Part shown: piece by piece, positions 57,289 to 64,000 of the stretch
Layout of the letters: every line of letters begins with the position of its first letter
How positions within the stretch are numbered: position 1 is the stretch's first letter
DNA from: Magnetovibrio sp.
Lineage (GTDB): Bacteria > Pseudomonadota > Alphaproteobacteria > Rhodospirillales_A > JABHCV01
Direction: 5' to 3'
Length of the DNA: 64,000 nucleotides
Assembly (NCBI GenBank): GCA_002717285.1
Contig: PBDF01000011.1
Location: 73,215 to 137,214 of the forward strand
Notes under the pieces: generated by a model
Database searches by the model: none
The model's input: only the letters and a program-made list of their open reading frames with translations
Told to the model about the DNA's origin: nothing
Position numbers and translations under genes: made by a program

Positions 57289-57980
57289 GGCCTGAGCCGT
57301 CCACCGGCTCGGGGTAATTTAGCATCTGGCGGACGCAAGTATAAAGGCAAAGGAGTTTTCAGAATATCTCCCTTAGTCCAGCGCTCAGATGCAATTTCAG
57401 TCATAACTGATCCATCAGGCACCTCGAGTTTGTCGATGACAATTGTCTTGTACCCCGCCTTGGTAAGGACTTCAACTGCTTGAGCCCTTTTATCACCAAC
57501 CACATAAATGGGACTTGGTACGCCTTGGAGCCACTTTCCAAGATCGGCTGGATAAATTGCACTAACCTCACTTATTGGCTTGTGCCCATTTGCGAAGGCC
57601 TGCACATAAATATCTGCTCTCTTAGAGTCCAACGCAACCAACAAAGTACCCTCTTGCCATGCAGTTTTTGGTACTGCATGAGCAATCACCTCTGTTGTAG
57701 TCAGGCCAAGGCAAGGGACACGAACTACCTGCGCTATGGCACGAGCTGTTGCAAGACCGATTCTAATTCCTGTAAAGGCGCCTGGCCCAATGGTCGTTAC
57801 CAACAAATCAAGATTGTATGCTTTGATTTTGGCTTTCTTTAGCACTTGTTGTATTGTTGGCACCAAAACTTCAGCTTGACTGCGGGACACTCCCTCATTG
57901 TGCGATGAGATAATATTTCCATCACTCCAAATAGCGACCGAGCATGAACTCGTAGCGGTATCTATTGCTAAAATATTCAT
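57285..57980 (-). CDS. tsaB: tRNA threonylcarbamoyladenosine biosynthesis protein TsaB
   Basis: Partner of TsaD/TsaE in t6A37 formation. 231 residues from ATG 57980, MNILAIDTATSSCSVAIW, with the ASKHA-fold segments VTTIGPGAFTGIRIGLATARAIAQ and LVALDSKRADIYVQAF. The ORF open to 58070 overlaps the divergent dipeptidase and is not the start. Followed by rimI with a 4-nt overlap; tsaD is not in the window. Confidence 0.93.
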   Translation of the reverse strand: MNILAIDTATSSCSVAIWSDGNIISSHNEGVSRSQAEVLVPTIQQVLKKAKIKAYNLDLLVTTIGPGAFTGIRIGLATARAIAQVVRVPCLGLTTTEVIAHAVPKTAWQEGTLLVALDSKRADIYVQAFANGHKPISEVSAIYPADLGKWLQGVPSPIYVVGDKRAQAVEVLTKAGYKTIVIDKLEVPDGSVMTEIASERWTKGDILKTPLPLYLRPPDAKLPRAGGRLRP

Positions 57981-58053
57981 CAATTTAATGGCTCCTGAGC
58001 TATAATGTCTTATAATAAACTTCCCAGACACCACAAGATCTATTAATTGCAGT

Positions 58054-58611
58054 ATGACATTAATTTCCATTAGTTCAGAAAGTCATGGTGTAGCGTTGGA
58101 TATTAAATACGCTACACAGGATAACTTTACTGGCAAACCTATTTACACTAGGCCAGGGTGTTATCTATTAAAAGAAGCCAATATCCTTCTTGAAAGAGCC
58201 ATTGAATTGGCTCGCGTTCAGGGATGGCATTTCCTCATATTTGATGCATTCCGGCCGTCGGAAGCCCAGTTTAAAATGTGGGCTCACACCCCTGATCCAA
58301 ATTTTTTATCAGATCCAAAAAAAGGCTCTCCCCACTCAAGAGGTGTGGCTATTGATCTTACACTAGTCGAGACTTCTACAGGGAAAATATTTGACATGGG
58401 CACTAACTTTGATGCCTTCACACCCCTGTCTTTTCACGGTAATTTAGAAATTTCAAAAAAGGCTCAAGAAAACCGTTTCATCTTGTTGGGGCTTATGACT
58501 GCGGCAGGTTGGGATTGTTATTTGAAAGAATGGTGGCACTATCAATTATTCGACAGCAAATCTTACGAACTCCTGTCCGATAAGGCTCTTGAAACGTCCA
58601 TGATATATTAA
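58054..58611 (+). CDS. VanX/DdpX-like D-alanyl-D-alanine dipeptidase
   Basis: 185 residues of the M15D family, zinc dipeptidases that split D-Ala-D-Ala. The zinc-site motif appears as SPHSRGVAIDLTL (His, Asp), with a substrate arginine in FDAFRPSEAQ and the catalytic EWWHYQL (Glu, His). No signal peptide, so cytoplasmic. No van or ddp transport cluster is nearby, so a turnover role for D-Ala-D-Ala rather than vancomycin resistance is likely. Ends converge on rutE with a 4-bp overlap. Confidence 0.86.
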   Translation: MTLISISSESHGVALDIKYATQDNFTGKPIYTRPGCYLLKEANILLERAIELARVQGWHFLIFDAFRPSEAQFKMWAHTPDPNFLSDPKKGSPHSRGVAIDLTLVETSTGKIFDMGTNFDAFTPLSFHGNLEISKKAQENRFILLGLMTAAGWDCYLKEWWHYQLFDSKSYELLSDKALETSMIY

Positions 58612-59192
58612 TCGATGCGGCATGCCTCATCAAAATTAAGACGCGGACTACGAGGATATAGATTTTCATCATTGCCATAGCCAATAGAACAGATAAAATT
58701 TGACTTTATTGCACTATTTGGGAAGAAGATTGCATCAACCATAGCATTATCAAAGCCAGATATAGGACCACAATCAAGTCCTAACGCCCGTGCTGCCATC
58801 ATAAAATAAGCCCCTTGAAGGGTACCGTTTCTAAATGCTGTAGTTTGTATTAGCTCTTCATTTCCAACGAACCAAGACATCGCATCAGTATGTGGAAATA
58901 GCTGGGGCAATCGCTCATAAAATTTTATGTCATAACCTATTATTGCTGATACTGGAGCCTTCATAGCCTTTGCAACGTTGGCTTCTAGCAGAGCTGGGCA
59001 CAATTTTTCTTTTGCTTTCTTTGAGGTAACAAAAACAATTCTGGCCGGTGAACAATTTGCGCTTGTTGGACCCATACGAGTTAGATTCCAAATTTCGTGT
59101 AGTATCTCTACCCCTACTGATTTATCCATCCAACCATTGCGGGTCCTTGCAGTATTAAAAAGTAAGTCTAAAGTAGCAGTGTCTGCTTTCAT
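58608..59192 (-). CDS. Nitroreductase-family malonic semialdehyde reductase (RutE-like)
   Basis: 194 residues from ATG 59192 (MKADTATLDLLFNTARTRNGWMD). The blocks MGPTSANCSPARIVFVTSKKAKEKLCPALLEANVAKAMKAPVSAI and ARALGLDCGPISGFDNAMVDA match the RutE/malonic-semialdehyde-reductase group of NADPH-FMN nitroreductases. No other rut genes (pyrimidine degradation) are present, so the substrate is uncertain. The ORF open to 59291 is not used. Confidence 0.84.
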   Translation of the reverse strand: MKADTATLDLLFNTARTRNGWMDKSVGVEILHEIWNLTRMGPTSANCSPARIVFVTSKKAKEKLCPALLEANVAKAMKAPVSAIIGYDIKFYERLPQLFPHTDAMSWFVGNEELIQTTAFRNGTLQGAYFMMAARALGLDCGPISGFDNAMVDAIFFPNSAIKSNFICSIGYGNDENLYPRSPRLNFDEACRID

Positions 59193-59285
59193 TTTTGTTT
59201 TCCTAGTAAATTTGTATTCTTGAAAAGAAACCTGAAAAGTGAGAAGAAACGAGTATGCCAAAAATAAAACAACATGGAGCTTAAC

Positions 59286-60365
59286 GTGCAAAATGAAACC
59301 CGCATAGTTTCAAGCTACGTTCACATCGCTTTTGTGGCGCTAGGGCTAATTTTAAATATTTTATTAACAACAGCAACCCCTGCCCAAGCAAGTGACTCTG
59401 CTGTTATATTCATGTACCACCGATTTGGAGAGGACGAGTATCCCTCAACATCAATCAAACTTGAACAATTTGAAGCTCATTTAGCCGAACTTAAATCTGG
59501 CGGCTACACAGTAATGGCCCTACCCAAAATAATAAAGGCACTAGAGACTGGGATAGCCTTGCCCAATAAAACCATAGCTCTTACTATGGATGATGCATAT
59601 CTTTCCGTTTATGAAATAGCATGGCCAAAACTTAAAGAATTAGAATTTCCTTTTACGCTTTTTGTTGCAACAGATCCTGTTGATCAAGGCATTCGGGGAT
59701 ACATGTCATGGTCTCAAATTAGAGAGTTAAGCAAGAACGGTGTCACCATCGGCTCCCAAACAGCTTCTCATTTACACATGGCATATGCTGACACCCATAC
59801 TAATCAAAGAGAACTAAAAAAATCCAATGACCGCTTCATAGAAAAACTTGGCACCCGACCAAAACTTTTTGCCTATCCTTATGGAGAAGCAAGTGAAAGA
59901 GTTGAGGAGCTAGTTAAAAATTCTGGTTTTATCGCTGGATTTGGGCAACATTCTGGAGTCGCCTCTAAAACACCCAACATGTTTTACTTGCCACGCTTTG
60001 CTCTCAATGAGAACTATGGTGATATAAAGAGATTTAAACTTGCTGCAAATGCCCTGGCCCTAAAAACAAGCGATTTGAGCCCTAGTAATCAGTATATTAA
60101 AAAGAATGATGTCAATCCACCAGCGTTCGGATTCACAATTTCTGGTGATACTGTCCTCACACAGAAATTAGATAAACTACAATGTTATTCCTCAAACGAG
60201 GGTAATCTCAAAATCACAACCCTTGGTGGAGGAAATGGCCAGACACGTGTCGAAATCAGAATGAAAAAAAAATTACCTACCGGCAGAACACGTATGAACT
60301 GCACACTGCCAACTACTGATGGTCGTTGGTATTGGTTTGGACGCCAATTTCTGGTTGAAAATTAA
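59286..60365 (+). CDS. NodB-like polysaccharide deacetylase-family exported protein
   Basis: About 360 residues: signal segment (~15-35, ending PAQA), NodB domain (~40-230) with VIFMYHRFG, the TMDDAY motif (usually TFDDGY) and SQTASHLHM where the first zinc histidine of the SHxxSH motif is Gln, then FAYPYGEAS. A C-terminal ~100-residue domain (PPAFGFTIS...RTRMNCTLPTTDGRWYWFGRQFL) is of unknown function. GTG 59286 has GGAG six bases before it; ATG 59274 is the alternative. Divergent from rutE. With a substituted zinc ligand, deacetylase activity is doubtful but the second His and both Asp remain. The next 300 bp hold no recognisable gene. Confidence 0.83.
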   Translation: MQNETRIVSSYVHIAFVALGLILNILLTTATPAQASDSAVIFMYHRFGEDEYPSTSIKLEQFEAHLAELKSGGYTVMALPKIIKALETGIALPNKTIALTMDDAYLSVYEIAWPKLKELEFPFTLFVATDPVDQGIRGYMSWSQIRELSKNGVTIGSQTASHLHMAYADTHTNQRELKKSNDRFIEKLGTRPKLFAYPYGEASERVEELVKNSGFIAGFGQHSGVASKTPNMFYLPRFALNENYGDIKRFKLAANALALKTSDLSPSNQYIKKNDVNPPAFGFTISGDTVLTQKLDKLQCYSSNEGNLKITTLGGGNGQTRVEIRMKKKLPTGRTRMNCTLPTTDGRWYWFGRQFLVEN

Positions 60366-60667
60366 GCCAACATGCTAGTTTTACATTTGGAATTTTTAAA
60401 AACTTGATTAAAAAAAAATACCTACCGTTTATCTGTCTATCACAGTTTTAATGATATGGAGGCAAGTATCTGAGTCTGAAATTTAAGTAAATGTATAAGA
60501 ATTTGCAGACGCAAAAAACTAAATATTACTCACTTGATACCCTCAATCAGAGGTATTTAATTGCGAAAGTTCAACATATTTACTTTTTCTGCTATTCATA
60601 ATTAGCTTAACTAACCCATAACAACTATTGTAAGTGGTTTGTGGACTTGTAATCCCAGGAATTAATG

Positions 60668-62470
60668 ATGAACAAACCCTTATTACATTTTATTGCGATT
60701 GCACTAATCACGTGTCTTAATGCATGTCAGACTAAAATCAACAATGCGAAAGTTGGGCTACAGATTGATAACATAAAAGCATCTCCCGAGAAGCGCGTTT
60801 ATTTAAAAAATAGGAACCAAATTGGTCCTGTTCAGGGCAAAAAGTGGATGATCTCTGTAGCTAATCCGTATGCAGCTAAAGCCGGGCTGGAGATTCTGCG
60901 CCAAGGGGGTAACGCTACAGATGCGGCCATAGCTGCTCAGCTTGTGCTCAATTTGGTTGAACCGCAATCATCAGGAATAGGAGGTGGCGCTTTCCTAATA
61001 CATTTAGATGGGAAAAGTAGTGAAATCAGTACTTATGATGGTCGTGAGAAAGCACCCGCATCATCCAACCCTGAAATGTTTATTAATACTGACGGGACAC
61101 ATAAGAAATTTTTTGATGCAGCTGTCGGTGGATTGGCAGTTGGCGTGCCTGGGTTGCTACGCATGCTTGAAACCGCTCACAGAGAAAAAGGCGCAATTGA
61201 TTGGGCAAAACTTTTTCAACCAGCCATAGAACTGGCTGAGACAGGTTTTGCTGTATCACCACGTCTAAATGCATTAATCAAAAAAGATAAATATTTGAAA
61301 TTTTTTGAAAAAACTGAGGCTTACTTTCATACAAAAAAGGGTACAGCCCACAAGGTTGGTCATATATTGAAAAACCCGCTCTTTGCAAAAACCTTGAAAA
61401 TAATTGCAGAAAAAGGAGCAGATGCCTTTTACACTGGTGAACTAGCACAGCGAATTGTCGATACTGTGAATGGGGCCAGCAAAAACCCGGGCAACCTTAG
61501 CATTGCCGATTTAGCTTCATACACATCAAAAAAACGTGAGCCAGTATGTATGTTTTATCGACAATGGTTGATATGTGGCATGGGTCCACCCTCATCAGGC
61601 GGACTTACTACGTTACAAATTTTAGGAATGTTAGAACCTTTTGATCTATCCACTTTGAAGCCTGATAAAGATGAAATAATTAACCCAATTGCTGCACACC
61701 TAATTGCCGAAGCTTCTAAGCTCGCATTTGCAGACCGCAACTTTTATGTTGCAGATGAAGATTTTATCCCAGTTCCAACTGCAGGGTTACTTGATCCTAG
61801 TTATCTTAGACTGAGGTCGCGAGAAATCTCATCAAAAAAAGCTCTCTCTAGAGCGACTCCGGGCAATCCTGGCCTAAAGCAATCTTGGAACTTTGCACCC
61901 GGCGACGATAGCCGTGGAATGTCTACAACCCATATTAGCGTTATTGACGGTGAAGGTAACACGGTATCTATGACTTCAAGCATCGAAAATGTTTTCGGCT
62001 CACGCTTGATGGTTGATGGATTTCTACTCAACAATCAATTAACTGACTTTTCGTTTATTCCAAAAAAAAATGGAAAACTGGTCGCGAATCACGCGGAACC
62101 CGGAAAGCGACCACGTAGTTCTATGGCCCCAACCATAGTTATTGATGCAAATGGCAAGGTGGTTTTAGCCATCGGCTCACCGGGTGGATCAAATATTATT
62201 GGCTATGTAGCCCAGACCATTATTGCCGCACTTGAATGGGATTTAGACATTCAAAGCGCTATTAATATGCCCCACATAATCAATCGCAACGGCACAACAT
62301 TCCTTGAGAGTAACTCGGGACTTGATACTTTAAATAATACCTTGGTATCTCTTGGCCATACTACCAAGGTTGTTGCGATGACAAGTGGTTTGCAGGGTAT
62401 TCGAGTACGTAATGGAATATTATACGGCGGGACAGATTACCGTCGCGAAGGAGTTGCTTTGAGTGATTAA
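60668..62470 (+). CDS. ggt: Gamma-glutamyltransferase, lipoprotein-anchored
   Basis: Hydrolyses or transfers gamma-glutamyl groups from glutathione in the periplasm, self-cleaving at a Thr. 600 residues; a lipoprotein signal peptide with lipobox LNAC (C20 of the ATG-60668 protein), then GGNATDAAIAAQLVLNLVEPQSSGIGGGAFL, the autocleavage threonine in GMSTTHISVIDGEGNTVSMTSSIE, and PSSGGLTTLQIL. AGGA lies seven bases before the second ATG (60668). ChaC at the left edge also acts on glutathione, but no operon link exists. Single plus-strand gene. Confidence 0.93.
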   Translation: MNKPLLHFIAIALITCLNACQTKINNAKVGLQIDNIKASPEKRVYLKNRNQIGPVQGKKWMISVANPYAAKAGLEILRQGGNATDAAIAAQLVLNLVEPQSSGIGGGAFLIHLDGKSSEISTYDGREKAPASSNPEMFINTDGTHKKFFDAAVGGLAVGVPGLLRMLETAHREKGAIDWAKLFQPAIELAETGFAVSPRLNALIKKDKYLKFFEKTEAYFHTKKGTAHKVGHILKNPLFAKTLKIIAEKGADAFYTGELAQRIVDTVNGASKNPGNLSIADLASYTSKKREPVCMFYRQWLICGMGPPSSGGLTTLQILGMLEPFDLSTLKPDKDEIINPIAAHLIAEASKLAFADRNFYVADEDFIPVPTAGLLDPSYLRLRSREISSKKALSRATPGNPGLKQSWNFAPGDDSRGMSTTHISVIDGEGNTVSMTSSIENVFGSRLMVDGFLLNNQLTDFSFIPKKNGKLVANHAEPGKRPRSSMAPTIVIDANGKVVLAIGSPGGSNIIGYVAQTIIAALEWDLDIQSAINMPHIINRNGTTFLESNSGLDTLNNTLVSLGHTTKVVAMTSGLQGIRVRNGILYGGTDYRREGVALSD

Positions 62471-62514
62471 ATTATAAAGAGATTTTATGTAGACAAACAA
62501 AAAAGAGACCTCAG

Positions 62515-63255
62515 TTAATCTAATTTTTCAATAAACTTTTTATATACAACCGGTAAGAGCAACAAAATGGCTAAACTCATTATTGGAAAAAGTATTTTTG
62601 GAGAATATATAATATCCATGTTAAGTTCAATTTGACTATCAACTACAGCACCAAAACCATTTCCGACACTAGCGTATACAAAAGCCCCGGGCATCATTCC
62701 TAAAAAGGTTCCAATAAAATATGAACGAGGAGAAACATTAAGAAATGCCGGCACTAAATTTACTAGCCAAAATGGAAATAGTGGAATTAAGCGAAGCACT
62801 AACATATAACTCAACTGGTTTTTTTTAAATCCTGACTCCATTTTAATAATAATTTTTTCGCATTTTTTTTTGAATACATCAGTCACAGAGTAACGTGCAA
62901 TAAAAAAAATTACAGATGCACCGAGAGACGCACCAATCAATGAAGAGAGCCCACCCACAAACGTGCCAAACATAAAACCACCCGCTACAGATAGCCATGC
63001 ACCAACAGGCACGGAAAAGGCACTAAGTGACCAATATGCCAATATAAATAATAGCACAGAAAAGTAATAATACTCTTTCTTCCACTGGCTCAACAATTCC
63101 TTATGTTCTTGAAGAGCTTGCAATGACAAATACTGATCTAAGTCCAACCAAAAAAAAGTAAAAAGACCGACGCCCAAAAAAAATAGAGTAACTAATCGCA
63201 TCAGAGTTGTTATGTACCTTTTTTTAATTTTTATAGGTTGAAATTTAATAGCCAT
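62515..63255 (-). CDS. TVP38/TMEM64-family (DedA-like) membrane protein
   Basis: 246 residues with about five to six transmembrane segments and the VTT-type core LIPLFPFWLVNLVPAFLNVSPRSYFIGTFLGMMPGAFVYASVGNGFG. Members of this superfamily include lipid scramblases; the bacterial function is not established. The N-terminus MAIKFQPIKIKKRYITTLM is basic, followed by the first helix. Convergent with ggt, 44 bp apart. Confidence 0.85.
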   Translation of the reverse strand: MAIKFQPIKIKKRYITTLMRLVTLFFLGVGLFTFFWLDLDQYLSLQALQEHKELLSQWKKEYYYFSVLLFILAYWSLSAFSVPVGAWLSVAGGFMFGTFVGGLSSLIGASLGASVIFFIARYSVTDVFKKKCEKIIIKMESGFKKNQLSYMLVLRLIPLFPFWLVNLVPAFLNVSPRSYFIGTFLGMMPGAFVYASVGNGFGAVVDSQIELNMDIIYSPKILFPIMSLAILLLLPVVYKKFIEKLD

Positions 63256-63434
63256 TTTGGTGACCCTTAATTATCGCAAATAAATAAAAGATATAGTCGC
63301 CTGAACTATACCTTTAAAATTTATTTTTCAGCCTTCCAATAATAAGCAGAACAATTTGGGACAAGATACCTAAAATATATTGTTATTGTCTGAGCTATCA
63401 TTGCGGGAAAATCACTACTAATAAACCACTAGCG

Positions 63435-63463
63435 TTGACTTCACCTCAACAAGATCCTATACA
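63435..63463 (+). promoter_or_regulatory. Predicted promoter of rpmH-rnpA
   Basis: TTGACT (63435-63440), exactly 17 nt, TATACA (63458-63463). Transcription would begin near 63470, about 22 bases before the rpmH TTG start. Confidence 0.65.
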
Positions 63464-63491
63464 GCTGTCTTGTTTTTGTAGGAGTTGTCCT

Positions 63492-63626
63492 TTGAAACGC
63501 ACTTATCAACCGAGCAAGCTTGTTCGCAAGCGCCGTCATGGTTTTCGTAGCCGTATGGCAACAGTCGGTGGTCGCCGTATTTTGGCCACACGTCGGGCAC
63601 GAGGCCGTAAGCGTCTTTCTGCTTGA
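63492..63626 (+). CDS. rpmH: 50S ribosomal protein L34 (TTG start)
   Basis: Small basic protein of the large subunit. 44 residues, the invariant family length: (M)[43 protein letters not shown]. The start is TTG at 63492, with AGGAG seven bases upstream; the upstream in-frame ATG-free stretch coincides with the promoter -35, so longer versions are impossible. The stop overlaps the ribosome-binding site of rnpA, the conserved pair. Confidence 0.96.
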   Translation: MKRTYQPSKLVRKRRHGFRSRMATVGGRRILATRRARGRKRLSA

Positions 63627-63636
63627 GGCGCAATCC

Positions 63637-63999
63637 GTGTCAGTCCTTCCACGCCTTAAGCAACGCCCGGAGTTTCTCAAGGTAGCCGCCACCGGGCAAA
63701 AATGGGTTGCACCAGGACTAATTGTTCAAGTTTGCAAGCGTTCTTACAGGGAAACAAACACAAATGAGGCACGAATAGGTTTTACAGTCAGCCGCAAGGT
63801 AGGAAATTCGGTCAAGCGCAACCGTGTCAGACGTAGGCTTAGAGCTGCAGCTGAAATAGTAATGACCAAGCATGCACAAAAAGGAAATGACTTTGTCATT
63901 ATTGGACGAAAGAGTACACTTAAAAGACCTTTTCCAGCTCTGATAACTGATATGACTTTGGCTTTAAAGAAATTGCAAACCTATCGCAAGAGGTTTTAA
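63637..63999 (+). CDS. rnpA: Ribonuclease P protein component (GTG start)
   Basis: Protein subunit of RNase P, which trims tRNA 5' leaders with the M1 RNA. 120 residues from GTG 63637 (VSVLPRLKQRPEFLKVAATGQKW) with GAGG eight bases upstream. The RNR motif ARIGFTVSRKVGNSVKRNRVRRRLRAA is intact, and NDFVIIGRKST follows. Longer in-frame starts overlap rpmH. The gene ends one base before the window edge. Confidence 0.95.
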   Translation: MSVLPRLKQRPEFLKVAATGQKWVAPGLIVQVCKRSYRETNTNEARIGFTVSRKVGNSVKRNRVRRRLRAAAEIVMTKHAQKGNDFVIIGRKSTLKRPFPALITDMTLALKKLQTYRKRF

Positions 64000-64000
64000 A

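Overview
The window is a gene-dense, AT-rich stretch of an alphaproteobacterial chromosome, probably a marine, low-GC member of the Rhodospirillales/SAR116 neighbourhood. The taxon is inferred from gene content and order: a gyrB-recF-dnaN-dnaA-rpsT block next to mutM, ubiE, ubiB, coaBC and dut; a tsaB-rimI / mucR / fur / miaB-phoH-ybeY-corC-lnt / metK-trmB / rimP-nusA-infB-rbfA-truB-rpsO-pnp supercluster; Irr, Fur and MucR regulators; a class II ribonucleotide reductase; and heptose-type LPS enzymes. I found no tRNA, rRNA, insertion sequence, prophage or CRISPR array. The window reads as vertically inherited core genome.

Layout. 1-6 kb: a truncated ChaC, class II RNR (nrdJ) with a DnaA-box cluster upstream, then plsC, ydcF, ftsX, ftsE. 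6-11 kb: zinc-ribbon membrane protein, lysA, a tiny LptM-like lipoprotein, argH, and a divergent tlpA. 11-17 kb: a fused two-dehydrogenase protein with heptose genes gmhA and hldE, then a class A penicillin-binding protein. 17-25 kb: gyrB, recF, dnaN, dnaA and rpsT, with a very AT-rich gap and a terminator-like hairpin in the dnaA leader. 25-31 kb: small secreted protein, mutM, ubiE, ubiB, coaBC, dut. 31-34.5 kb: Rrf2 regulator, MoeB-like, DsrE-like, a 2-hydroxyacid dehydrogenase and an SH3 protein. 34.5-39 kb: an iron/peroxide module of DUF3501, a two-cluster Fe-S protein, a rubredoxin-less rubrerythrin and irr, with an Irr-type operator at the rubrerythrin promoter, followed by a nitronate-monooxygenase-like protein. 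39-48 kb: the translation/RNA operon from pnp back to rimP. 48-58 kb: trmB, metK under a SAM-II riboswitch, lnt, corC, ybeY, phoH, miaB, fur, mucR, a TusA-like protein, rimI, tsaB. 58-64 kb: VanX-like dipeptidase, RutE-like nitroreductase, NodB-like protein, gamma-glutamyltransferase, a TVP38/DedA-like membrane protein, and rpmH-rnpA.

Regulation visible in the sequence is the most informative part: (i) four DnaA-box-like 9-mers in 65 bp between plsC and nrdJ, upstream of a good sigma-70 promoter; (ii) an intrinsic-terminator-like hairpin 32 nt before the dnaA start codon; (iii) an Irr (ICE) palindrome touching the -35 of the rubrerythrin promoter, and a strong terminator separating rubrerythrin from its Fe-S/DUF3501 partners; (iv) a SAM-II riboswitch before metK; (v) a strong terminator hairpin in the leader of the rimP-nusA operon. 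Several core genes use non-ATG starts (ftsE, rpmH and moeB-like with TTG; argH, lptM, metK, coaBC, rnpA and the nitronate-monooxygenase-like gene with GTG). I corrected many starts using ribosome-binding sites and family lengths. No wholly new system stands out; the best candidates are the Irr-controlled rubrerythrin/Fe-S/DUF3501 module and the DnaA-box region.
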